Assembly (NCBI GenBank): GCA_024408855.1
Contig: JAKSUQ010000014.1
Span: 1 to 47,698, forward strand
Reading direction: 5' to 3'
Length of the DNA: 47,698 nucleotides
DNA from: a bacterium
GTDB taxonomy: Bacteria; Cyanobacteriota; Vampirovibrionia; Gastranaerophilales; Gastranaerophilaceae
Below the pieces are notes generated by a model that was not told the DNA's origin, ran no database searches, and saw only the letters and a list, made by a program, of their open reading frames with translations. The translations under genes and the position numbers were made by a program. Shown piece after piece: positions 1 to 7,661 of this stretch. The stretch's first letter is position 1; each line of letters begins with the position of its first letter.

Positions 1-237
1 CGGGTCATGATTGACGTAAACGGCAAAGAAAGACCAAATATGTATGGACGTGATGTATTTGCATTCACCATGGATAGAGATGGATCACTAATTCCTTTTG
101 GTACAATGGGAAGATGGAGAAACAGTAGTAGTAATAACGACGAAAGATGTATACTTACAAACTCCAATAATTTTTCAGGTTCCGGTTTAGGTTGTACGGC
201 AAGACTTATGGGAAACAATTACAAAATGGATTATTAA
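1..237 (+). CDS. C-terminal end of a type IV pilin-like protein (5' truncated by window edge)
   Basis: The reading frame is open from base 1 to the TAA at 235-237, so the gene begins outside the window; the ATG at 7 is internal. The visible part carries IDVNGKERPN followed by GRDVFAFTM and a Gly/Cys-containing tail. The same IDxNGxxxPN element occurs in the complete pilin at 9755-10522 (IDTNGLKGPN), so this is probably the C-terminal globular domain of a second pilin-like (pseudopilin) protein. The diagnostic N-terminal methylation segment lies outside the window, so the family call rests on this resemblance alone. Confidence 0.55.
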   Translation, partial: RVMIDVNGKERPNMYGRDVFAFTMDRDGSLIPFGTMGRWRNSSSNNDERCILTNSNNFSGSGLGCTARLMGNNYKMDY

Positions 238-243
238 TCAATT

Positions 244-271
244 TTGTATATAAATTATTCAGAATTATAAT
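244..271 (+). promoter_or_regulatory. Possible sigma-70 promoter close to the permease start
   Basis: TTGTAT (244-249) and TATAAT (266-271) are separated by 16 bases. The -10 box ends only two bases before the permease ATG at 274, so a transcript started here would miss that start codon. Either the ATG is served by a transcript from upstream or the promoter match is fortuitous in this AT-rich gap. Confidence 0.3.
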
Positions 272-273
272 AA

Positions 274-1122
274 ATGTTTATAAAACGAAATCTTTCTAAT
301 ATTTTTGTACATATAACATTGATAATTGTTTCTTTGTTATCAATATTTCCGTTTATATGGTTGACTTCCACTTCCCTAAAAGGTATAAATGAGGATATTT
401 TTGCATATCCGCCTGTTTTTATACCGCAAGATTTTACTTGGGCTAATTATGTTGAGGTTTGGGGCAAAGTCGACTTTATCGGATATTTTGTAAACAGCAT
501 GATTGTTGCCGGTTTAACAGTATTATTAAATTTAATTTTGTCATCTCTTGCCGGTTATCCGCTTGCAAGAATGAACTTTAAAGGAAAAAAAATAGTATTC
601 TTTTCAGTTTTGGCAACAATTATGATACCTTTTCAGGCAATTATGCTTCCTGTCTATATAATAACGCTCAAACTTCGCCTGATAGATAGCGTTAGCAATC
701 TTGCCGGTTATTTTGGGCTTGTAATGCCTTTTGCAGTCAGTGCATTTGGTATTTTTCTTATGAGGCAGGCCTTTTTAAAAGTTCCGAGAGAAATTGAAGA
801 AGCCGCAATCGTCGACGGATGTAACGTATTTCAAATGTTTATAAGGGTCGTTATTCCTATGGTTAAACCAACACTTGCAGTGCTTGCAGTGTTCACATTT
901 ATCGGTTCTTGGGGAGAATTTTTGTGGCCAAGTATTATGCTGACAAAAGACTCAATGTACACTTTGCCTGTCGGAATAAATAACTTGCAAGGTATGTTTT
1001 CGGCTAATTGGAGATATATTGCATCAGGCTCAATAATTGCCACTATTCCTATTGTTATTTTCTTTTTGGCTATGCAAAAATACTTTATATCAGGAGAAAA
1101 TGACGGAGCCGTAAAAGGATAG
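274..1122 (+). CDS. Carbohydrate ABC transporter permease, MalG/UgpE type
   Basis: This is an inner-membrane permease of the binding-protein-dependent sugar importer family. It has about six hydrophobic segments, beginning at residues 10-30, and the family EAA loop that docks the ATPase (EEAAIVDGCNVFQMFIRVVIP, residues ~171-191). Length (282 aa) is normal for a MalG-like subunit. No partner permease, binding protein or ATPase lies in the window: the upstream neighbour is a pilin and the downstream one a hypothetical. It is therefore either an orphan subunit or part of a dispersed system. There is no clear ribosome binding site before the ATG; TATAAT ends two bases upstream. The substrate cannot be told from sequence; sugars or glycerol-3-phosphate are typical for the family. 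Confidence 0.88.
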   Translation: MFIKRNLSNIFVHITLIIVSLLSIFPFIWLTSTSLKGINEDIFAYPPVFIPQDFTWANYVEVWGKVDFIGYFVNSMIVAGLTVLLNLILSSLAGYPLARMNFKGKKIVFFSVLATIMIPFQAIMLPVYIITLKLRLIDSVSNLAGYFGLVMPFAVSAFGIFLMRQAFLKVPREIEEAAIVDGCNVFQMFIRVVIPMVKPTLAVLAVFTFIGSWGEFLWPSIMLTKDSMYTLPVGINNLQGMFSANWRYIASGSIIATIPIVIFFLAMQKYFISGENDGAVKG

Positions 1123-1183
1123 CAAATTATTTTATTTTTGAGGTTTATCTCTTATAATATAAATTATAGGAGATTTTAAGGCA

Positions 1184-1798
1184 ATGCAAATTCACAAAAT
1201 TCAATCAGTTAAGATAAATAACTCTCCGGAACAGATTAACAATCCATCATTTAAAGCATACAGCCTCAGTCCGGAATTTAAAGAAATAATAGGAAACGAC
1301 TATTTTTTAAAAAAAGGTAACAAAGACTTTGTACAACAGTTTAAACAACCTTTTCAAAAAATATTTATGAATCAAAATTACAAATTGAGCAAAGCAGCCA
1401 CAGTATTCGTAAAACGAATGGATCGCCTTAAAAGAACTAAACGATGGCTTGATAAGAATAATGATTTACCTCAAATAGAAACATTAAACAAATTTATTGA
1501 ACAAGTTCGTAACAAAAATGATATTGAAGTCGAATTACAATGTCCTATATTAGATAGAGGAATAGCATACTTGCCCTACAAAATAATCGGTTTGGAAGAT
1601 TTTGGAACACATTATGCCCCACTTTCTCATTCCGCAACAGAACTTAAAACAGATAAATATAACGATAGAATTTCAAAAAAACAAGTAACAGACGGGACCT
1701 TGTATTTCAAGAATTGTCTCCCATGCTACGTTTTAAGCAGTACCTTAGAAGATTATGCCGTTAATGCAGCAAGAATCGCTCAATTTTCAGCACAATAG
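1184..1798 (+). CDS. Hypothetical protein with N-terminal SFKA tag
   Basis: The start is the ATG at 1184, preceded by TAGGAGATT. The 204-aa product has no signal peptide or membrane segment. The N-terminus (MQIHKIQS, then SFKA at residues 22-25) resembles the tails of the proteins at 13773-16583, 27264-28940 and 41901-43550. The body is basic in the middle (residues 60-90) and matches no domain I recognise. A run of cysteines and aromatic residues near the C-terminus (FKNCLPCYV) is a visible landmark. The gene may form a unit with the relic just downstream; the two frames are separated by stops and about 90 bases. Confidence 0.6.
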   Translation: MQIHKIQSVKINNSPEQINNPSFKAYSLSPEFKEIIGNDYFLKKGNKDFVQQFKQPFQKIFMNQNYKLSKAATVFVKRMDRLKRTKRWLDKNNDLPQIETLNKFIEQVRNKNDIEVELQCPILDRGIAYLPYKIIGLEDFGTHYAPLSHSATELKTDKYNDRISKKQVTDGTLYFKNCLPCYVLSSTLEDYAVNAARIAQFSAQ

Positions 1799-1834
1799 AA
1801 AGTATAATTCTATGGTGTCGACATTAAGTAATAA

Positions 1835-2122
1835 TTATTCTTAAAACTTTGTATACAGCAAAAAATAACCTTTACAGATTTTGGTTACAAAATGAAAGAC
1901 GTTATTGTTGTTGACCCTTGGCTTAATTTTGTCGATTTTGCACCAAACGCTGCAAAACGTTATACCGGTAATTTATTGAGATATGTTTTAAATAAAGAGA
2001 CTAAAGATGACTGTTCAGATTTTCAAGCCAAAGAACTTTACATTGAGCCTGATATTTATCAACATGATTTGGATACAAAAACCATCAATGAAATAAAATC
2101 AGAATTATCCAAAGCGAAGTAA
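1835..2122 (+). pseudogene. Remnant of a papain-like/transglutaminase-like gene (C-terminal part)
   Basis: An open frame runs from a TAA at 1832 to the stop at 2122; its first ATG is at 1892. The product contains VIVVDPWLNFVDFAPNAAKRY. This aligns with TIIVDPWLNDVDFANNMIKKY of the complete-looking protein at 8930-9592, which includes its proposed catalytic Asp. The regions carrying the Cys and His of that protein are absent here, and no start with a ribosome binding site is visible. I read it as the decayed tail of a paralogue. A short functional protein translated from 1892 (76 aa) cannot be excluded. Confidence 0.55.
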
Positions 2123-2231
2123 CCCATTAGGGTATTACAAAATCCGACAACTTGGTAATGGTATATAAAACGTGAAAAAGGTTAAATATAATTATTAAAT
2201 CTTTTTCATACTTCCAGCTATTCTTAATTTT

Positions 2232-2253
2232 GCCCCATTTGGGGCTTTTTTTT
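2232..2253 (+). terminator. Rho-independent terminator
   Basis: GCCCC-ATTT-GGGGC (2232-2245) forms a perfect 5-bp stem and is followed by eight T. It closes the forward unit that ends with the remnant at 1835-2122. Confidence 0.85.
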
Positions 2254-2317
2254 AGGCATAATTATATAATTTTATAAACCCAAAACAAACGCTTGCTATT
2301 TGATTTATATACTATTA

Positions 2318-4675
2318 TTAATGACGAACAGTCTCTTTTAGATTTCTTATCTGGTTGACTTTATCATTTACGTATGCCAAAGTCCTTGGAAAATATTTTT
2401 CTATAATATCTCCGGATTGACAGGACCCTTGCATCAACAAAGTATAGCACTCAGCAAACATTTCATTATAACTTGCGGTTGCATATACACTTCCATCAGA
2501 AGATGTGCGTCCATCTTTACCATCTCCATATTTTTTATTTCCATCTTTTAGATAGTTTTTCATTTCAGAATCAACGATACGAGTATACGTACTATCCTCT
2601 TCTGGACAATAGTCATCCTTAGTGTAGCTTACAGCATGTCCAAGTTCATGCAATATAGTTTCAGGGTCAACACCATTTTCTATCGTTAGAAATATCTGAT
2701 CAAATAAAGGGATATAACAACCAACTCTGGATAGATTATCATCAGGCAAAAAGCAATCTATTTCTATTGCCAAATCCATTAAAACTTCACCGGGCATTCG
2801 CTTAAGAACATTAAAAATAGTCTGTCTTACATTTGCATTAAATCTACCTAATAGCGTATTTAAATTAATTTGTTTTGTAATGTTTTTATTACAATTTTCA
2901 ATTGTTATTAAATTATAAGTAAACGTTGTATTATAAACATCTCCTTTATGATATTTATTATCTGTTTGAGAATGTACTGTTCTTTTTGTTTCAGTACCAT
3001 TTTCGTACCAAATACGACATTCAAGAATTCCCTGTTCATTATAATGTTCTTCATAAATTGTTTGACCATTTTCATCGAATTCCGCATGTATCATTATAGT
3101 ACCGTTATTATACAGATCTTTATTTTTTATCTTTCCATTCTCGTATTTGATATACGTCGTTAATTTATTATTTTCATTATAATCTTTTTCTTCTTTAACC
3201 GAACCATTTTCATTATATGTCTTTTCATTTTTCTTTCCATCATCATAATAAGTAGTTTCTCTTGTTTTCGTTTTTCCATTATATTCGGTAACTATACGAG
3301 AAGATAATTTCCCGTCGTTGTAATCTTTTTCTTCTTTAACCAAACCGTTTTGATTATATATCTTTTCAGATGATAGTACGCCATTAATTCTTGTTTGAGA
3401 AGTTGCACGATTTCCATTCGATTGATATGTAATCTCTTCAATTTGAGAGTTATTTCGAATAATTCTTGATGGTTTGGAGTTTTTAAAATCTTCTGCATTT
3501 TTAAATTGATATTCTACAGATATAGTAATTGGCTTAAATATATCCGATACTGATATTTTAGTTTTGAAACTAATACTCCCATCAACATTTGATATCAAAA
3601 TGCCATGTTCTGTCTTACCATTATTATTATATGTGCCTTGCTGTTCAGTTCGTAAAAACTTTCCATTTTTATCATAACATTGTTTTATTTCTGTTCCATT
3701 TTCGTCTTTTACAACCGTTGAAATACCATTTTCATCAGAAATACAATATTCAATATCAGCTGAAAGTTGTTTCAATTCGTTTAAAAAATCAACTAAACAT
3801 TTAAGATTGATACCTTTTAAATCAGATAAAAGATGACGGGCTTCTTTGCTCGATAATTTATTATCATTCTTATCTTCTCTTGCTACATCCAAAATATCAT
3901 TTTTTAATTTTGATAATTCATTTTCTTCTAAAATACCATTACCATTATCGTATTTTTTAAAAATACGTTTCATTTCTTCACTTTTTATATCATCTATTCT
4001 AATACCGGCCTTAATTTCATTCAAATTGAATGTACCATATTTCCCCAATTCTACTATACAAGATGCATCATTTTTAGGTTTTTTAACATTTTCAGGAGCT
4101 GGAGTAAGTCCACCTGCTTCATTATCTTTTCCACCAACAAGTTCTGTCGGATTATTAGGAGCTGGAGTAAGTCCACCTGCTTCATTATCTTTTCCACCAA
4201 CAGGTTCTGTCGGATTATTAGGAGCTGGAGTAAGTCCACCTGCTTCACAATCTTTTTTATCAAATTTTGAAATACTATCTTTTATACGGGTCGATAGTTC
4301 TACAAAAAAATGCCTAATGAAACTAACGGGACAAAATCCCTCTATGCCAAATTCTTTTTGAGCTTGTTCAGTAGCTTGCTTCTTTGCTTGCTTATATCTT
4401 TCGTCAAATAATTGCGTCCCAATAGGATACACATCACTAATTGGAAGTCCTAATTCTTGTGCCTTTTGCTCAAATAATTCACGTTCACGAGCTTGATATT
4501 GCCTAAAAGTTTCACGTTTAATAATCGTATCTTTATTATTAAAGCCATCCCATACACTCCAACCGTCAGCAGAGGCTTTTTTCACTTCTTCACCGGTTAA
4601 TTTATTATCACCGGCAACGGAATCATTACCGCCAACATCATATTTTGACCAAAAATCACCGTTAACATTTGACAT
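2318..4675 (-). CDS. Large multidomain protein with EF-hand-like loops, MORN-type repeats and a C-terminal lethal-factor-like zinc metalloprotease domain
   Basis: The 785-aa protein starts at the ATG at 4675, with GAGGAAG upstream. From N to C: a calcium-loop-like segment at 13-30; a 21-aa repeat rich in Gly, Pro and Asn (EAGGLTPAPNNPTE) at about 144-194; two EF-hand-like loops at ~243-254 (DNGNGILEENEL) and 268-279; short Tyr/Asn/Gly repeats of the MORN_2/YwqK kind at ~405-570; and a C-terminal domain with HELGH at 676-680. Downstream, NEMFAECY (Glu738, Glu742) is followed by a FPRTLAYVND segment. This matches the arrangement at the end of anthrax lethal factor (HExxH, then EFFAEAF, then TFQFIND), so I call an ATLF-like zincin. 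There is no signal peptide or membrane segment. If exported, it uses an unknown route. Targets are unknown. Confidence 0.75.
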   Translation of the reverse strand: MSNVNGDFWSKYDVGGNDSVAGDNKLTGEEVKKASADGWSVWDGFNNKDTIIKRETFRQYQARERELFEQKAQELGLPISDVYPIGTQLFDERYKQAKKQATEQAQKEFGIEGFCPVSFIRHFFVELSTRIKDSISKFDKKDCEAGGLTPAPNNPTEPVGGKDNEAGGLTPAPNNPTELVGGKDNEAGGLTPAPENVKKPKNDASCIVELGKYGTFNLNEIKAGIRIDDIKSEEMKRIFKKYDNGNGILEENELSKLKNDILDVAREDKNDNKLSSKEARHLLSDLKGINLKCLVDFLNELKQLSADIEYCISDENGISTVVKDENGTEIKQCYDKNGKFLRTEQQGTYNNNGKTEHGILISNVDGSISFKTKISVSDIFKPITISVEYQFKNAEDFKNSKPSRIIRNNSQIEEITYQSNGNRATSQTRINGVLSSEKIYNQNGLVKEEKDYNDGKLSSRIVTEYNGKTKTRETTYYDDGKKNEKTYNENGSVKEEKDYNENNKLTTYIKYENGKIKNKDLYNNGTIMIHAEFDENGQTIYEEHYNEQGILECRIWYENGTETKRTVHSQTDNKYHKGDVYNTTFTYNLITIENCNKNITKQINLNTLLGRFNANVRQTIFNVLKRMPGEVLMDLAIEIDCFLPDDNLSRVGCYIPLFDQIFLTIENGVDPETILHELGHAVSYTKDDYCPEEDSTYTRIVDSEMKNYLKDGNKKYGDGKDGRTSSDGSVYATASYNEMFAECYTLLMQGSCQSGDIIEKYFPRTLAYVNDKVNQIRNLKETVRH
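4095..4256 (-). repeat. 63-bp in-frame tandem repeat, about 2.6 copies
   Basis: Units start at 4095, 4158 and 4221 on the plus strand, each beginning GGAGCTGGAGTAAG; the third is partial. Two full units differ at very few bases. Each encodes 21 residues of a flexible Gly/Pro/Asn linker in the metalloprotease gene. Near-identity at the DNA level suggests recent expansion and probable length variation between strains. Confidence 0.9.
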
Positions 4676-4886
4676 TATATTACTTCCTCAATTATTACTA
4701 TACACAATGAATTACGGATTATTTTTGTAAAACTTTAATGCCATTCGAATAATTGTTACAATTATTTACATTATATTCTCAATTAAATTAATTATTCTTT
4801 AGATAAAATTCAACAATATCGTACTTTTAAGCAAATAATTAACAAAATTTCTATGTAAATATTTGTAACAATTTCAGCAAAAATCC

Positions 4887-4913
4887 TAAAGTTTTGCTGA
4901 AATATGCCGATAA
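4887..4913 (+). promoter_or_regulatory. Sigma-28 (FliA-type) promoter
   Basis: TAAAGTTT (4887-4894), an 11-base spacer and GCCGATAA (4906-4913) match the sigma-28 consensus completely. The same elements with the same 11-base spacing lie before flagellin (22199-22225) and at 38390-38416. The -10 ends 28 bases before the ATG at 4942. Confidence 0.92.
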
Positions 4914-4941
4914 CATTACTACATTAAAGGGAAAGATCATT

Positions 4942-5358
4942 ATGGAAAGTTTCAACTTAAATACATTTCTAAATGAATATAAAACCTATAACACCAAACA
5001 ATTTACTGGTGCCGAAATTGGCAAACAGGCAATGGAGCAACGTGTTGAAGAAAAAATCGAAAAAAACGTTGCAAAGAAAAATTCATTCTTAGAATTAACC
5101 TTGAGAGAAAAATTCTTAGAACTTGGTATCGGCGAAAAAGTCGTAAAACAAATAGGTGATTCTGCTCTTAATATAGTAAAAGGTGTTGTTGCACCAATTT
5201 CCGAATATTACGACGAAAATGCTATTGTATTTAATCAGGAAGCTTACCATGCAGAGCTTCAATCATATGCAAAACAAATGTTTTTCGCAAACCAAGCTCT
5301 TACGAAAGATGTAGAAACAAGAATAACAACCGGACAGAAATTAGTCTGGGATATGTAA
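4942..5358 (+). CDS. Hypothetical protein under sigma-28 control
   Basis: I place the start at the ATG at 4942 rather than the longer frame from 4894. The sequence TTAAAGGGAAAGATCATT precedes it, and the 4894 start lies inside the promoter. The 138-aa product (MESFNLNTFLNEYK...) is mostly helical by eye, rich in Lys and Glu, with no signal peptide or membrane segment. I do not recognise the family. Because it is driven by a consensus sigma-28 promoter like flagellin, a late flagellar or chemotaxis role is likely: filament-associated protein, export chaperone or regulator. It is not recognisably FlgM, FliS, FliW or CsrA. It is a single-gene unit ended by the terminator at 5381-5416. Confidence 0.8.
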   Translation: MESFNLNTFLNEYKTYNTKQFTGAEIGKQAMEQRVEEKIEKNVAKKNSFLELTLREKFLELGIGEKVVKQIGDSALNIVKGVVAPISEYYDENAIVFNQEAYHAELQSYAKQMFFANQALTKDVETRITTGQKLVWDM

Positions 5359-5380
5359 TATTGATGTAAGATTATAAACA

Positions 5381-5416
5381 AAAAAGCGGATATTCAAGAA
5401 TGAATATCCGCTTTTT
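5381..5416. terminator. Bidirectional terminator between convergent genes
   Basis: A 15-bp perfect stem (AAAAAGCGGATATTC at 5381-5395 with its complement at 5402-5416) has a 6-base loop and A/T runs on both sides. It serves the sigma-28 gene on the plus strand and rplT on the minus strand. Confidence 0.92.
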
Positions 5417-5430
5417 GTAATAAATTAAAA

Positions 5431-5781
5431 TTAAAGAGCTGATTTAGCTGTTTCAACAACCAATTCAAATGCTTCTTTGTCATTAACTGCAAGGTCAGCA
5501 AGCATCTTTCTGTTAACTTGAATATTAGCTTTTTTGCAAGCATTTACAAATCTTGAATAGCTCATACCTTGTTCTCTGACTGCTGCATTAATTCTTACAA
5601 TCCACAAGCGACGCATATTACGTTTTGTAGCACGTCTGTCTCTGTAAGCATATTTAAGTGCTTTCATTACAGCAATATTAGCAACTTTAAATATTCTGCT
5701 TCTTGCACCTTTAAAACCTTTAGCCAGTTTCAATATCTTTTTGTGTCTGTTGCGACATACATTTCCACGTTTAATTCTCAT
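5431..5781 (-). CDS. rplT: 50S ribosomal protein L20
   Basis: A 116-aa, very basic protein with the standard L20 start (MRIKRGNV, then [16 protein letters not shown]) and the conserved [17 protein letters not shown] segment. L20 binds 23S rRNA early in large-subunit assembly. Length is normal. It follows rpmI by 12 bases in the usual rpmI-rplT order. infC, which often precedes this pair, is not upstream; tspO and prmA are there instead. Confidence 0.98.
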   Translation of the reverse strand: MRIKRGNVCRNRHKKILKLAKGFKGARSRIFKVANIAVMKALKYAYRDRRATKRNMRRLWIVRINAAVREQGMSYSRFVNACKKANIQVNRKMLADLAVNDKEAFELVVETAKSAL

Positions 5782-5793
5782 TGTTCAACACTC

Positions 5794-6003
5794 CTATCTT
5801 GCATATTTCTTGTAAGGTAACTCTTTAGAAACCAGTTTTTCGTGAGTTTCGGAAATAACAACATCTCCAAAAATCTTACGTTTTCTGGACTCTGACTTGT
5901 GTTGAAGCAAGTGTCCGATACCTGCATGTCTTCTTGTAATTTTACCTGAGCCGGTAACTTTGTATCTTTTAGCTGCCGCACGGTGTGTTTTCAATTTTGG
6001 CAT
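5794..6003 (-). CDS. rpmI: 50S ribosomal protein L35
   Basis: The 69-aa product begins [20 protein letters not shown] and continues with the typical HLLQHKS and KRKIFGDV stretches of L35. AAAAAAGGAGAAC lies directly before the ATG at 6003. It is the first gene of the rpmI-rplT unit, with its own promoter and a leader of about 150 bases. Confidence 0.97.
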   Translation of the reverse strand: MPKLKTHRAAAKRYKVTGSGKITRRHAGIGHLLQHKSESRKRKIFGDVVISETHEKLVSKELPYKKYAR

Positions 6004-6157
6004 TTTGTTCTCCTTTTTTTGATTGAATAAGTGGATAGAAACTAAGCGTATAAGCGGTTTTGTTACAAAAACGACCTTAATACTTACAAACTATACTTAT
6101 TCTAAGTACAATCTTTCCGAGCAAGGCATACCACAGCACTATACTTCGGCTATACTT

Positions 6158-6186
6158 AATCTATTACAAACATTTCTGTTCGTCAA
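6158..6186 (-). promoter_or_regulatory. Sigma-70 promoter for rpmI-rplT
   Basis: On the minus strand, TTGACG (6186-6181) and TAGATT (6163-6158) are 17 bases apart. Transcription would start near 6151, leaving a leader of roughly 150 nt before rpmI. L20 represses its own operon through the leader in several bacteria. I see only a weak hairpin (around 6055-6075) and no clear L20-leader motif. Confidence 0.6.
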
Positions 6187-6266
6187 CCATGATTGTTTAC
6201 CAAAATTTAAAAACAACCATTTTGCGCCTGGCAGAATGATTTATTATCGATTTTTATGCATTTTCG

Positions 6267-6656
6267 TTAATTTAAGACCATTACACCGAAACTCAAATAT
6301 GTTGCAAAAAGTAGCCAAATAAGATAAGGAACTAACAAAAGACCTGCAAATTTTGAAACTTTATAAAATTCTTTGATATTAAATATTGTAAAAATACACA
6401 ACAAAATCAATATTATCAAAGCAGTTCTTGTCTGATGAAAAATAAAAAACACCGGCATCCAAGAAACATTTAAAAATGCTTGGATTAAAAAAACTACATA
6501 ACCCAATTTTTTATCAATAAGCGTCGGTTTCAAAACGAAAACCAAAAAGGATACAATTATACTCAAATAGATTAGACTCCACACCGGAGCAAAAATCCAA
6601 GACGGCGGAGTATAAGCAGGAAGATTAAGTGTATTGTACCAAGTCAAATCAATCAT
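6267..6656 (-). CDS. tspO: TspO/MBR family membrane protein
   Basis: A small hydrophobic protein of 129 aa from the ATG at 6656. Family landmarks are present: LPAYTPPSWIFAPVWSLIYL near the N-terminus, QAFLNVSWMPVFF in the middle, and PYLIWLLFATYLSFGVMVLN at the end. TspO proteins bind tetrapyrroles and are linked to stress responses. It is shorter than the usual ~155 aa; the first membrane helix is reduced or missing. A GTG at 6662 would add two residues, but TATAAT at 6668-6663 ends exactly six bases before the ATG, so the message is probably leaderless and the ATG the true start. It follows prmA by 42 bases on the same strand and may also be read through. Confidence 0.87.
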   Translation of the reverse strand: MIDLTWYNTLNLPAYTPPSWIFAPVWSLIYLSIIVSFLVFVLKPTLIDKKLGYVVFLIQAFLNVSWMPVFFIFHQTRTALIILILLCIFTIFNIKEFYKVSKFAGLLLVPYLIWLLFATYLSFGVMVLN

Positions 6657-6662
6657 ACACAC

Positions 6663-6668
6663 ATTATA
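6663..6668 (-). promoter_or_regulatory. -10 element giving a leaderless tspO mRNA
   Basis: Minus-strand TATAAT is separated from the tspO ATG by GTGTGT. Initiation seven bases after the -10 would fall on the A of the start codon. No good -35 hexamer is visible at 16-18 bases. Confidence 0.5.
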
Positions 6669-6698
6669 AATTCGGACTTTATAAAAAACATTGCCTGA

Positions 6699-7595
6699 TT
6701 AGTCAACTTTTTTGACTACATAAGATACCCATTGGTCTTGCGAAATTGTATCAATAATTTGCAAATTTTCTCTGCGAATTGCATCCAAAACCATATCTTT
6801 TTTTTCATCCAAAATTCCGCTTAGAGACATCAGAGCCTGAGGTTTCATAATATTTTTTAAATCCCCCATAATCTCTGCCAAGACAAAATGAAGAATATTT
6901 GCACAAACAAAATCGTATTTTTTAGTTATTTTGTCAGCAGTATTAAGTTCAAAAATTGCTTCCGTGTTATTAATAACCGCATTTTCCTTACATACATCAA
7001 TTACGGTTTCATCAATATCGCAACCGTAAACAGAATTTGCACCAAACTTTTTTGCCAAAATAGCCAATATACCGGAACCGGTACCTATATCGGCAACATC
7101 ATCACCTTTGTTCAGATATTTTTCCAAGGCTTTCATGCATAACTGGGTTGTTTGATGCGTTCCTGTCCCAAACGCACACCCCGGATCAAGAATAATAATA
7201 ACTTCATCACTTTTCGGAGTATAATCTAACCAACTCGGAACAACGGCTATTTTGTCGGTAACATGGGTTACTGTCCATTTTTCTTTCCATTTTTTCGACC
7301 AATCTTGATTTTCTTTTTCATCAAGAGTAATTTCCCAACTACCGAGCTCATCATCCGTAAGACCTCTGTTTTTGAGCAATTCTCGTTCTGTTTTCAAAAT
7401 ATCATACAAGTTCAAAGGATATGAAGTAAGAAAAACCCTTAAAGTTCCCTTGGTTGTTGAAGTCATTTCCAAATCCTTGTACGTTTCTTCTTCCAAAACA
7501 ACTCCTTCGCAGTCGAAATTTGAAAAGAAAATATCCGCAACAATTTCTTCTAAATCAGGATTTATTACAATTTTTAATTCAAAATAATTATTCAT
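6699..7595 (-). CDS. prmA: Ribosomal protein L11 methyltransferase
   Basis: SAM-dependent methyltransferase that trimethylates ribosomal protein L11. The 298-aa product has the N-terminal substrate-recognition domain and, in the second half, DPGCAFGTGTHQTTQLC, then the SAM-binding DIGTGSGILAILAKKFGA and YGCDIDE. The C-terminal FVCANILHFVLAEI corresponds to the family NPPY-like region (NILxxxL). I use the ATG at 7595; a TTG at 7610 would add five residues. It diverges from rnhB across about 65 bases. Confidence 0.94.
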   Translation of the reverse strand: MNNYFELKIVINPDLEEIVADIFFSNFDCEGVVLEEETYKDLEMTSTTKGTLRVFLTSYPLNLYDILKTERELLKNRGLTDDELGSWEITLDEKENQDWSKKWKEKWTVTHVTDKIAVVPSWLDYTPKSDEVIIILDPGCAFGTGTHQTTQLCMKALEKYLNKGDDVADIGTGSGILAILAKKFGANSVYGCDIDETVIDVCKENAVINNTEAIFELNTADKITKKYDFVCANILHFVLAEIMGDLKNIMKPQALMSLSGILDEKKDMVLDAIRRENLQIIDTISQDQWVSYVVKKVD

Positions 7596-7661
7596 AACAA
7601 ACTTTGACAACGCTATAATAAAAGTATAAGCTAATTATATCACATTAATCGGGAAAAACAT

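Noticed and set aside
3846..4361. 171-aa forward ORF opposite the metalloprotease gene
   Set aside because: It is the antisense of the repeat-coding region; its Pro/Ser-rich repeats mirror the 63-bp repeat, and no ribosome binding site precedes it.
5778..5981. 67-aa reverse ORF over rpmI
   Set aside because: It is a frame-shifted shadow of L35, which is unmistakable in the other frame.
6023..6322. 99-aa forward ORF over the rpmI leader and promoter
   Set aside because: It lies antisense to the rpmI leader and the end of tspO, has a composition unlike neighbouring proteins and no start signal.
7604..7630. TTGACA with TATAAG as a promoter for rnhB
   Set aside because: The spacer would be 15 bases and the alternative -10 is poor, so it was not listed as a feature.
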